Of a stretch of DNA of 8,309 bases, positions 1 through 6,174 are shown in pieces. How positions within the stretch are numbered: the stretch's first letter is position 1; every line of letters starts with the position of its first letter. The position numbers were made by a program, and so were the translations under genes. Location of the stretch: assembly GCA_023430425.1 (NCBI GenBank), contig JAEZAR010000078.1, forward strand, positions 1-8,309. Direction: 5' to 3'. The stretch comes from Actinomycetes bacterium. GTDB taxonomy: Bacteria; Actinomycetota; Actinomycetes; Actinomycetales; Cellulomonadaceae. The notes below the pieces were generated by a model. The model was not told the origin of the DNA, made no database searches, and saw only the letters and a list, made by a program, of their open reading frames with translations.

Positions 1-118
1 CCCGTGGGGCGCCCGCCGGGCTCGGGCGGGCGTGCCGGGGGGAGGGGGAGGCCGCCACGCCGTCGAATCTCGCACGGGTGCGGGCGGTCGGCACGTCGAG
101 CCACGGCGCCCCCGGGGC
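1..118. other. Intergenic region downstream of prpC
   Basis: No convincing gene is seen here. The stretch follows the prpC stop codon (prpC is read leftward) and runs to the window edge. It contains a strong GC hairpin at 10-32 and a run of G-tracts on the + strand at 18-48, described separately. The open frame on the + strand through this region is only an antisense shadow of prpC and has no independent support. Confidence 0.6.
10..32 (-). terminator. Hairpin, candidate terminator of the prp operon
   Basis: An 8-bp perfect GC stem (arms 10-17 and 25-32, 7-base loop) lies about 87 bases beyond the prpC stop codon. In the direction of prp transcription it is not followed by a T-run, so it is not a classical intrinsic terminator. 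GC-rich actinobacteria often use hairpins without a T-tract, but in sequence this rich in GC such a stem can also arise by chance. Confidence 0.35.
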
Positions 119-1246
119 TCAGCCGCGCGAGGGCAGGTGACGCTCCGCCGGGCCGACGTACGCGCTGAGCGGCCTGATCAGCGAGTTGTCCGCGAGCTGC
201 TCCATGATGTGCGCCGTCCACCCGACCACCCGGGCCGCCGCGAAGATCGGGGTGAACGTCGCGGTGTCGAACCCGATGAGGTGGTAGGCGGGGCCGGACG
301 GGTAGTCGAGGTTGGGTGCGATGCCCTTGCGCTCGGCCATCCCCTGCTCCATCGCCGCGTAGAGCCGGGCGAGGTCGGGACGGTCGTAGTGGGCCAGGAG
401 CCGGTCCAGGGCCTCCTTCATGATCGGCACCCGGGAGTCCCCGTGGCGGTAGACGCGGTGACCGAAGCCCATGATCTTCTTCTTCGCCGCCAGGGCCTCG
501 TCCAGCCAGGGCCCGACCCGGTCGACGTCGCCGATCTCCTCGAACGCGTGCATGACCGCCTCGTTGGCCCCGCCGTGCAGCGGTCCCTTGAGGGCGCCGA
601 CGGCACCGGTGACCGCGGAGTACAGGTCGGCGAGCGTGGAGGTGATGACGCGCGCCGCGAAGGTCGAGGCGTTGAAGGAGTGCTCGGCGTAAAGCACGAG
701 CGAGACGCGGAACGCGTCCACCACGACCGGGTCGGGGACCTCGCCGAACGCCATGTGCAGGAAGTTCGACGCGTAGTCGAGGTCGTCGCGCGGCTCGACC
801 AGGTCCTGGCCCCGGCGGCGGCGCTGGTCGTAGGCGACGACGGCGGGCAGGTGCGCGAACAGCCGCAGGGCCTTGGCGAGGTTCGCCTCGGGCGAGGGGT
901 CCTCCGCGCGCGGGTCCTGGGTCGCGGCGAGGCTCACGGCGGTCCGGAGCACGTCCATCGGGTGGGCGGTCGTCGGGATCCGGTCCACGACGGCACGCAC
1001 CTCGTCCGAGAGCCGCCGCTGCGCCCGCTCGGCCTCCTCCAGCGCCCGCAGCTGCGCGGGGTCGGGCAGCTCCCCGTGCCAGAGCAGGTGGGCGACCTCC
1101 TCCATCGAGCAGCGTGCGGCGAGCTCCTGGACCGGGTAGCCGCGGTAGAGCAGCGAGTTGCTCTCCGCGTCGACCTTGGACACGGCGGTCCGGTCGACGA
1201 CGACGCCGGCCAGGCCCTTGCGGATCTGGGGTGCCTCCTGCTCCAT
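119..1246 (-). CDS. prpC: 2-methylcitrate synthase / citrate synthase family
   Basis: Condenses propionyl-CoA with oxaloacetate to 2-methylcitrate in the cytosol; enzymes of this subgroup usually also accept acetyl-CoA. The protein has 375 residues, the usual size for the short (type II-like) PrpC form. The family catalytic residues are all visible: His189 in AEHSFNAST, His224 in PLHGGANE, His263 in GFGHRVYRHGDSR (the citrate synthase signature) and Asp314 in PNLDYPSG. The ATG start is preceded by AAGGAG at 1252-1257 with a 5-base spacer. It is the last gene of prpD-prpB-prpC, 46 bases after the prpB stop. The neighbours make the methylcitrate role much more likely than a housekeeping citrate synthase. 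The family call is very firm; the substrate preference rests on context. Confidence 0.93.
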   Translation of the reverse strand: MEQEAPQIRKGLAGVVVDRTAVSKVDAESNSLLYRGYPVQELAARCSMEEVAHLLWHGELPDPAQLRALEEAERAQRRLSDEVRAVVDRIPTTAHPMDVLRTAVSLAATQDPRAEDPSPEANLAKALRLFAHLPAVVAYDQRRRRGQDLVEPRDDLDYASNFLHMAFGEVPDPVVVDAFRVSLVLYAEHSFNASTFAARVITSTLADLYSAVTGAVGALKGPLHGGANEAVMHAFEEIGDVDRVGPWLDEALAAKKKIMGFGHRVYRHGDSRVPIMKEALDRLLAHYDRPDLARLYAAMEQGMAERKGIAPNLDYPSGPAYHLIGFDTATFTPIFAAARVVGWTAHIMEQLADNSLIRPLSAYVGPAERHLPSRG

Positions 1247-1264
1247 GAGCGCTCCTTCGCGGTC

Positions 1265-1288
1265 GTGGGTCCGTGGGTCGGTGGGTCG
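1265..1288. repeat. Three tandem copies of an 8-bp unit between prpB and prpC
   Basis: GTGGGTC occurs at 1265, 1273 and 1281, an exact 8-bp period (units GTGGGTCC, GTGGGTCG, GTGGGTCG). The array fills about half of the 46-base gap between the prpB stop and the prpC start, just upstream of the prpC ribosome binding site. It is non-coding. It could change length by slippage and so vary the spacing of the two genes, but no function is shown. Confidence 0.8.
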
Positions 1289-1292
1289 GGCG

Positions 1293-2213
1293 TCAGGCCC
1301 CCGGCGACGCCGGGCCGGCCTGGCCGGTCGAGGTGAACACGTCGGTGTCGAACCGGCTGTAGCCGGCGTAGTCGAGCAGCTCGTACAGCCGGGCCCGGGT
1401 CTGCATCTGCGGCACGAGCGGCGCGAGCGACCCCTCCTCGTCGAGCGTGACGAGCGCCCGCTCGGCCGCGCCCATCGCCAGACGCAGCAGGGACACGGGG
1501 TAGATGACGAGGTTGACGCCCACGTCGGCGAGCTGCGCCACCGTCCACAGCGGCGAGCGGCCGAACTCCGTCATGTTCGCGAGCACCGGGACGTCGACGG
1601 CGGCCCGCACCGCCTCGAGCTCGGCCAGGCTCTCCATGGCCTCGGGGAAGACGGCGTCGGCGCCCGCGTCCACGAGGCGCCGCAGACGGTCCAGCGCCGC
1701 GGGCAGCCCTTCGACGGCGCGGGCGTCGGTCCGGGCCATCACGAGCAGGTCCGGGTCGCGCCGGGCGTCCACGGCCGCACGGACCCGGCGCTGGGCCGTC
1801 CGGACGTCGACCACGGCCTTGCCGTCCAGGTGGCCGCACCGCTTGGGGTTGACCTGGTCCTCGACGTGCAGCCCGGCGACACCCGCGTCCTCGAGCACCT
1901 GCACCGTCCGGGCGACGTTCATGGGCTCCCCGAAGCCGGTGTCGGCGTCCACGAGGGTGGGCAGGTCCGTCATCCGGGCGATCTGCTGGGCCCGCGTCGC
2001 GACCTCCGAGAGGGTGGTGAGCCCGATGTCGGGCAGCCCCAGGTCTGCGGCGATCACGGCGCCCGAGACGTACACCCCCTCCATTCCGCGGTCCTGGATC
2101 AGGCGCGCCGACAGGGGGTTGAACGCTCCGGGGAACCGCAGGAGCTCGCCGCTCGCCAGGCGGGCGCGCAGCGCGGCGCGCTTGCTCGCGGGCGTCGTGG
2201 TGGCGTGGAGCAT
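1293..2213 (-). CDS. prpB: 2-methylisocitrate lyase
   Basis: Splits 2-methylisocitrate into pyruvate and succinate, the last step of the methylcitrate cycle. The 306-residue protein has the isocitrate lyase/PEP mutase barrel features: SGAVIAADLGLPDIG near residues 50-64, the metal-binding stretch VDADTGFG (Asp89, Asp91), the flexible catalytic loop KRCGH (124-128, with Cys126 as catalytic acid) and MARTDA (159-164). The KRCGH loop and the length just over 300 fit methylisocitrate lyase rather than PEP mutase, and the protein is much shorter than a true isocitrate lyase. The ATG shares its A with the prpD stop (TGATG), and GGAGGGG at 2222-2228 lies 8 bases upstream inside the end of prpD, so translation is probably coupled. 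The C-terminal tail (TSTGQAGPASPGA) looks disordered. Confidence 0.95.
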   Translation of the reverse strand: MLHATTTPASKRAALRARLASGELLRFPGAFNPLSARLIQDRGMEGVYVSGAVIAADLGLPDIGLTTLSEVATRAQQIARMTDLPTLVDADTGFGEPMNVARTVQVLEDAGVAGLHVEDQVNPKRCGHLDGKAVVDVRTAQRRVRAAVDARRDPDLLVMARTDARAVEGLPAALDRLRRLVDAGADAVFPEAMESLAELEAVRAAVDVPVLANMTEFGRSPLWTVAQLADVGVNLVIYPVSLLRLAMGAAERALVTLDEEGSLAPLVPQMQTRARLYELLDYAGYSRFDTDVFTSTGQAGPASPGA

Positions 2214-3739
2214 CAGAAGATCCCCTCCGGGACGTCGAGCGTCGCGAGCAGGTCGGGCGGCGCGGTGAGCGTGAGGCCGGCCAGCTCCTCGGCGCCCAGG
2301 GCCGGCAGGCGCTCGGCGACGTCGAGGAACCGGTCCACCTCCTGCGCCGGCAGGACGCCGTCGGCGAGGGTGCGGAGCTTGCGCACGTAGTCGGCGCGGG
2401 CGAAGGGCCGGGCGCCTCGGGGGTGGGCGTCCGCGACGGCGATCTCCTCGACCACCCGGCTCCCGTCCGTCATCGTGATCTCGAGGCGGCCGCCGAAGGC
2501 GAGCTCCGCGGGGTCGGTGGCGTGGTAGCGGCGCGTCCACTCCGGGTCCTCGGCGGTGGAGACCTTGCGCCATAGCGCCACGGTGTCGGGCCGCGACGCC
2601 CGCTGGGGCGAGTACGAGTCGACGTGGTGCCAGACGCCGTCCTGGAGGGCGACCGCGACGACGTACGCGATGGAGTGGTCGAGCGTCTCGCGCGACGCCG
2701 TCGGGTCGTACTTCTGCGGGTCGCCCGAGCCGGACCCGATGACGTGGTGGGTGTGGTGGCTCGTGTGCAGCACGATCGCGGCGACGCGCTCGGGGTCGCC
2801 CACCTCGGGCCGCTCGCGGTGCAGCCGGCGCGCGAGGTCGATGATCGCCTGCGCCTGGTACTCCGCCGAGTGCTCCTTGGTGTACGTGTCGAGGATCGCC
2901 CGCCGTGGCTCGCCGGGGCCGGGCAGGGCGACGTCGTACGCCGCGTCCGGGCCGTCCAGCAGCCAGGCGACGACGCCGTCCTCCCCCTCGTAGATCGGCG
3001 TGGGCGAGGTCTGCCCGCGCATCGCGCGGTCGGTCGCCTCGACGGCGACCTTGCCGGCGAACGCGGGGGCGAAGGCCTTCCACGTGGAGATCTCGCCCTT
3101 GCGGGACTGACGGGTGGCGGTCGTGGTGTGCAGCGCCTGGCCGATGGCGTGGAACACCTGCTCGGTCGGCAGCCCGAGCAGCGTGCCGAGCGCGGCGGCC
3201 GCGGAGGGGCCGAGGTGCGCGACGTGGTCGATCCTGTGCCGGTGCAGGCTGATGGCCCGCGCCAGGTCCACCTGGACCTCGTAGCCGGTCGCGATGGCGC
3301 GGACGACGTCGGCCCCGGTCAGGCGTCGCCGCGTGGCGAGGTGCTGGGCCACGGCGAGCACCGGCGGGATGTTGTCGCCGGGGTGGGAGTACTCCGCGGC
3401 GAGGAAGGTGTCGTGGAAGTCGAGCTCGCGGACCGCCACGCCGTTGGCCCAGGCGGCCCACTCGGGGCTGACCCGCTGGTCGGCGGCGACGCCGACCACC
3501 GTGGCGCCGGGCCGGTACGGGTGGGCGAGCGCCTGCGCCCGGGCGGCGGCCACCGGGGCGCGCAGCAGGGACGCCGTCGCCACCGCCGCGTTGTCGATGA
3601 CCCGGTTGACCACCATCGCGGCGACGTCGTCGTCGACCGGGACGGGGTCGGTCGCGAGCTCGGCGAGCCGCCACGCGAGATGCTCCGTGCGCGGGAACGG
3701 CTCCGCGCTGGGGTGCACACGGACGTGGTGGGTGATCAC
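2213..3739 (-). CDS. prpD: 2-methylcitrate dehydratase (MmgE/PrpD family)
   Basis: Dehydrates 2-methylcitrate to 2-methyl-cis-aconitate without an iron-sulfur cluster; the following hydration needs an aconitase-type enzyme not found here. The protein has 508 residues from the GTG chosen here, slightly longer than the roughly 480 of the enterobacterial enzyme. MmgE/PrpD features are clear throughout: [26 protein letters not shown] (104-129), [11 protein letters not shown] (152-162), [18 protein letters not shown] (213-230) and [32 protein letters not shown] (337-368), a hallmark stretch of PrpD. The GTG has AAGGAG at 3744-3749 four bases upstream. An in-frame start 11 codons earlier has no ribosome site and lacks conservation support. 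It is the first gene of the operon, preceded by a possible leader ORF and a candidate promoter. No prpR-type regulator lies beside it. Confidence 0.94.
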   Translation of the reverse strand: MITHHVRVHPSAEPFPRTEHLAWRLAELATDPVPVDDDVAAMVVNRVIDNAAVATASLLRAPVAAARAQALAHPYRPGATVVGVAADQRVSPEWAAWANGVAVRELDFHDTFLAAEYSHPGDNIPPVLAVAQHLATRRRLTGADVVRAIATGYEVQVDLARAISLHRHRIDHVAHLGPSAAAALGTLLGLPTEQVFHAIGQALHTTTATRQSRKGEISTWKAFAPAFAGKVAVEATDRAMRGQTSPTPIYEGEDGVVAWLLDGPDAAYDVALPGPGEPRRAILDTYTKEHSAEYQAQAIIDLARRLHRERPEVGDPERVAAIVLHTSHHTHHVIGSGSGDPQKYDPTASRETLDHSIAYVVAVALQDGVWHHVDSYSPQRASRPDTVALWRKVSTAEDPEWTRRYHATDPAELAFGGRLEITMTDGSRVVEEIAVADAHPRGARPFARADYVRKLRTLADGVLPAQEVDRFLDVAERLPALGAEELAGLTLTAPPDLLATLDVPEGIF

Positions 3740-3810
3740 GGGGCTCCTTCGGGGCCGACCTCGGCGGACCACCGCCGGCCGATCGGGACCTCCCGCTCGC
3801 CGGCGCGCAT
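3736..3810 (-). CDS. Possible leaderless 24-residue upstream ORF of prpD
   Basis: An ATG at 3810 opens a short frame, [20 protein letters not shown] plus EGAP, whose TGA overlaps the prpD start codon (GTGA). Its ATG lies exactly six bases after a TACCCT -10-like hexamer, the spacing expected when transcription begins on the A of the start codon. The prpD ribosome binding site lies inside the end of this frame, so its translation could open or couple prpD initiation. The peptide has no recognisable domain and no run of rare or repeated amino acids that would mark a classical attenuator. It may equally be an untranslated leader in which an open frame arose by chance; only 25 codons are needed in stop-poor GC-rich DNA. 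Confidence 0.4.
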   Translation of the reverse strand: MRAGEREVPIGRRWSAEVGPEGAP

Positions 3811-3845
3811 GATCGCAGGGTACGCACGCGGGGCCCCGCCGCGAC
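3811..3845 (-). promoter_or_regulatory. Candidate promoter of prpD operon with palindrome
   Basis: Reading leftward, TACCCT (3817-3822) matches the actinobacterial TANNNT -10 pattern. The region 16-19 bases further upstream shows no good TTGACA-like -35 (GTCGCG at the 17-base distance). A perfect 12-bp palindrome, GCGGGGCCCCGC at 3828-3839, lies in the spacer and could be an operator site. This is the only TANNNT element seen in the 114 bases between the XRE gene and prpD. Confidence 0.4.
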
Positions 3846-3853
3846 TCGGGCCG

Positions 3854-4072
3854 TCAGGGACCCTCGTCGTCGGGGACGTACTCCAGCAGGTCCCCGGGCT
3901 GGCAGTCGAGGACCCGGCAGAGGGCCTCGAGGGTGGTGAACCGCACCGCGCGCGCGCGGCCGTTCTTGAGGACCGCGAGGTTGGCGGGGGTCAGGCCCAC
4001 CTGGTCGGCGAGCTCGCCGACGCCCATCTTCCGCCTCGCGAGCTCGACGTCGATGCGCACGACGATCGGCAT
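3854..4072 (-). CDS. Small XRE-family helix-turn-helix regulator (YozG-like)
   Basis: A 72-residue cytosolic DNA-binding protein that is almost entirely one Cro/C1-type helix-turn-helix domain: MGVGELADQVGLTPANLAVLKNGRARAVRFTTLEALCRVLDCQPGDLLEY (residues 16-65). The LADQVGLTPANLAVLKNG stretch is the helix-turn-helix itself, and the LEALCRVLDCQPGDLLEY end is typical of the small YozG-like subgroup. There is no effector domain. The ATG overlaps the preceding stop as TGATG, with GGAGGGG at 4081-4087 eight bases upstream, so it is co-translated with the DUF2975 gene. Small XRE proteins next to DUF2975 membrane proteins are a recurrent pair in Gram-positive bacteria. The likely role is repressor of its own operon, with the membrane partner as possible sensor; both are inference. 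Confidence 0.9.
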   Translation of the reverse strand: MPIVVRIDVELARRKMGVGELADQVGLTPANLAVLKNGRARAVRFTTLEALCRVLDCQPGDLLEYVPDDEGP

Positions 4073-4569
4073 CAGATGACCCCCTCCATGTCGGTGCGCA
4101 GCTGGGCCGCCTGCCGCAGCAGGGCGCGCAGCACGACGACGAGGAGCACGACCACGAGCCCGACGAGCGTCGTCCCGCCGAGCAGGATCGGCAGCCCGGG
4201 GTCGCGCAGCTCGGGGGTGAGGTAGAGCGTCAGCACGAGGGCGCCGGCACCGGCGGGGAAGAAGGCCCAGGCGCCGAAGACCCCCCACACGATGGCGTCC
4301 ACCCAGCGGAAGGCGTCCGAACTGAAGATGCGATCGGCCTTGACCATCTCCAGCAGCCGCCAGATGCACACGAGGACCACCTGCCCGCACGCCAGCCCGA
4401 GCACCGCCGCGACCGTCAGCGGCCACCGGAGCCAGGCGAGCGCCGGCTCCTCGGCAGCCATGTGGGCGAACTGCCCGGGCATGGACAGCGTCTGGCCGAC
4501 CACGAACCCGCAGAAGACGACGACGAGGAGGACGCGGAGCAGCGCAACGGCCCGGATGGTAGAGGTCAT
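4072..4569 (-). CDS. DUF2975 four-helix membrane protein
   Basis: A 165-residue integral membrane protein of unknown function. Four hydrophobic segments are visible at about residues 8-27, 50-71, 92-115 and 126-150. Between the second and third lies the cytosolic-looking stretch MVKADRIFSSDAFRWVDAI, which resembles the conserved part of DUF2975. No catalytic motif is seen. It is the first gene of a two-gene unit and overlaps the XRE gene by one base. An alternative ATG at 4573 opens a different frame whose product is arginine/proline-rich shadow sequence, so I reject it. The ATG at 4569 has no ribosome binding site but lies six bases after a good promoter, so the message is probably leaderless. 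By analogy with other membrane protein/XRE pairs it may hold or inactivate the repressor at the membrane; this is inference. Confidence 0.85.
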   Translation of the reverse strand: MTSTIRAVALLRVLLVVVFCGFVVGQTLSMPGQFAHMAAEEPALAWLRWPLTVAAVLGLACGQVVLVCIWRLLEMVKADRIFSSDAFRWVDAIVWGVFGAWAFFPAGAGALVLTLYLTPELRDPGLPILLGGTTLVGLVVVLLVVVLRALLRQAAQLRTDMEGVI

Positions 4570-4604
4570 GCATCGAGTGTCGTGTGGAACCTATCGAAAG
4601 TCAA
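4570..4604 (-). promoter_or_regulatory. Promoter of the DUF2975-XRE operon, leaderless type
   Basis: Reading leftward, TTGACT (4599-4604, five of six consensus bases) is followed by a 17-base spacer and GACACT (4576-4581, keeping the key A2 and T6 positions). Six bases later comes the ATG at 4569, so transcription should begin at or very near the start codon. The 48-base gap between crtI and this gene is far richer in A and T than the surrounding DNA, which supports a real regulatory site. Confidence 0.65.
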
Positions 4605-4610
4605 TCGATT
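4572..4610. promoter_or_regulatory. Phased ATCGA motifs, candidate XRE operator
   Basis: ATCGA occurs at 4572-4576, 4593-4597 and 4604-4608, with start-to-start distances of 21 and 11 bases, about two and one helical turns. The last copy lies within the perfect palindrome AATCGATT (4603-4610). The copies touch the -10, the spacer and the -35 of the DUF2975-XRE promoter. This layout fits cooperative binding by a small dimeric repressor such as the XRE protein of the same operon. Confidence 0.4.
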
Positions 4611-4617
4611 CCCACCG

Positions 4618-6174
4618 TCAGTCGAGCGATTTGCCACGCACCCCACACGCCGACGGGCGGGCGCCGGGCAGGCCGAGGTCGTCGGCGACCCGGGCGGCGG
4701 CGAGCCGGCCCGACACCATCGCCGTGGGCACCCCGGTCCCCGGTCGCGTGCTCGCTCCCGCGAAGTAGAGGTTGCGGTAGCGCGCGTGCCGGTTGTCGGG
4801 GCGCAAGTAGGCGAGCTGGAGCAGGGTGTGCGCGAGGCCGTGCGTCGCGCCCCGCTCGAGGTTGTGGTGCGCCTGCCACGTCGGCGGCGTCGCGGTCGCC
4901 TCGACGGTGACGTGGTCGCCCACGTCGGTGAGCCCCACCTGAGCGAGCCGCTGGAGGACGGCGTCGCGCGCCCGCTTCGTCTCGCCCGCCCAGGCCGCCT
5001 CCTCGAGCGCGCGGCGCTCGGGGTCGTCGCCGTCGTACCGCAGGTGGCCCGTGGGCACGACGGCGATGAGGGTGTCCCGCCCCGGCGGCGCGGTGGCGGG
5101 GTCCAGGCGGGTCGGCGCGTGCACGTAGACGCTCGGCAGGTCCGGCAGCGGCTCGTTGCGCTCGATGCGGTCGAAGTTGTCGCGGTAGGCCTCGGCGAGG
5201 AAGAGCGTGTGCGGCTTCAGCTGCGGGTAGACCCTGTCCGTCCCCCAGAAGAAGCTGATGGCCGAGCCGGAGAACGTCCGCCGGCCGATCCGCTCCGCGG
5301 CCGCCCGGTCCGGCAGCAGGCGTCGGTACACGTAGGGCAGGTCCGCGTTCGCGACGACGACGTCGGCCGGCAGGGTGCGCCCGTCGCCCAGCACGACGCC
5401 GGTCGCCCGCGCCCCGGCGACCTCGATGCGCTGCACCGGCGCGCGGTAGGCGAACGTCACGCCCAGGTCGGCCGCGCGCTCGGCGAGCACCTCCGCGATC
5501 CGGTACATGCCGCCGGTGGGGTACCAGACCCCGTGCGCGAGCTCGGTGTACGGGGTGAGGGAGAACGTCGCCGGGGCGCTGAACGGGCTCAGGCCCATGT
5601 AGACGTCCTGGTAGGTGAACGCCGCCTTGAGACGATCGGAGGAGAAGAACCGCCCCATGTGGCGGTGGTGCGGCAGCAGGGCCTTGACCTGCAGCGCGAG
5701 CAGGGCGTTCGCCGGCGTCACGAAGTCCGACCACCTGCGGAAGTCGCGGTCCACCAGACGCGGCATGCCGAGGTGGTAGTGCCGTCGACCCTCGTCCAGG
5801 TAGCGCAGGAAGCCGCTGAACGCCCCCGGCTCGATCGCCTCCAGCTGGCCGCGCATCGCGAGCAGGTCGGACGTCATCGCCAGTCGCGCGCCGTCGTCGA
5901 ACACGACGTCGTAGGTCGGGTCGACCCGCTGCGGCGCGAGCGCGGCGTCCAGGTCGATGCCGAGGTGCTCCAGCTCGGTCCGGTAGAGCAGCGGCATGAT
6001 CAGCAGGGTCGGGCCGGTGGAGAAGGTGTGGCCCTCGCGGGTGAACTGGCCGACCCGCCCGCCCGGGCCGCCGTTCTTCTCGACGACGGTGACCCGCAGG
6101 CCCCGCCGCGCCAGGTGGACGGCGGCGGAGAGCCCGCCGATCCCGGCGCCCACCACCACGGCCGACGTGCTCAT
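4618..6174 (-). CDS. crtI: Phytoene desaturase (CrtI-type carotenoid dehydrogenase)
   Basis: Introduces double bases of conjugation (successive desaturations) into phytoene, most often to lycopene, using FAD at the membrane surface. The protein has 518 residues, normal for bacterial CrtI. At the N-terminus the Rossmann motif GAGIGGLSAAVHLARRG (9-25) is followed by VVEKNGGPGGRVGQF (30-44) and STGPTLLIMP (52-61), both typical of the family. The C-terminal FAD signature NLYFAGASTRPGTGVPTAMVSG (468-489) is complete. The ATG at 6174 overlaps the crtB stop as ATGA, with GGAGG at 6181-6185 six bases upstream, so expression is coupled to crtB. The last 15 or so residues form a non-conserved tail. The number of desaturation steps cannot be read from the sequence; a C30 (CrtN-like) enzyme is less likely given the partner. 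Confidence 0.93.
   Translation of the reverse strand: MSTSAVVVGAGIGGLSAAVHLARRGLRVTVVEKNGGPGGRVGQFTREGHTFSTGPTLLIMPLLYRTELEHLGIDLDAALAPQRVDPTYDVVFDDGARLAMTSDLLAMRGQLEAIEPGAFSGFLRYLDEGRRHYHLGMPRLVDRDFRRWSDFVTPANALLALQVKALLPHHRHMGRFFSSDRLKAAFTYQDVYMGLSPFSAPATFSLTPYTELAHGVWYPTGGMYRIAEVLAERAADLGVTFAYRAPVQRIEVAGARATGVVLGDGRTLPADVVVANADLPYVYRRLLPDRAAAERIGRRTFSGSAISFFWGTDRVYPQLKPHTLFLAEAYRDNFDRIERNEPLPDLPSVYVHAPTRLDPATAPPGRDTLIAVVPTGHLRYDGDDPERRALEEAAWAGETKRARDAVLQRLAQVGLTDVGDHVTVEATATPPTWQAHHNLERGATHGLAHTLLQLAYLRPDNRHARYRNLYFAGASTRPGTGVPTAMVSGRLAAARVADDLGLPGARPSACGVRGKSLD

Noticed and set aside
109..118. CCCCGGGG palindrome next to the prpC stop as a terminator
   Set aside because: Only 8 bp with no loop and it abuts the stop codon; the 10-32 stem is a better candidate.
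32..1336. Long open frame on the + strand opposite prpC
   Set aside because: Its translation is low-complexity Arg/Gly/Val/His-rich with no family resemblance, while the opposite strand carries all citrate synthase catalytic motifs. Stop codons are rare in all frames of such GC-rich DNA.
1293..3827. Apparent fusion protein extending prpB upstream through prpD
   Set aside because: The upstream part is prpD read in the wrong frame. The PrpB family starts at the ATG at 2213, which has a strong GGAGGGG site.
3854..4072. The small XRE protein as the PrpR regulator of the prp operon
   Set aside because: PrpR of mycobacteria is a much larger XRE protein with a ligand domain. This one is 72 residues and is co-transcribed with a DUF2975 gene, so its primary target is more likely its own promoter; action on prpD is not excluded.
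2624..4225. Long + strand open frame opposite prpD and the XRE/DUF2975 genes
   Set aside because: It crosses two unrelated transcription units and the promoter region between them and has biased, domain-free composition; it is an antisense shadow.
3854..4573. 239-codon frame fusing an Arg-rich N-terminus to the helix-turn-helix
   Set aside because: The N-terminal part is out-of-frame DUF2975 coding sequence. The helix-turn-helix starts at its own ATG (4072) with a ribosome site and a TGATG overlap.
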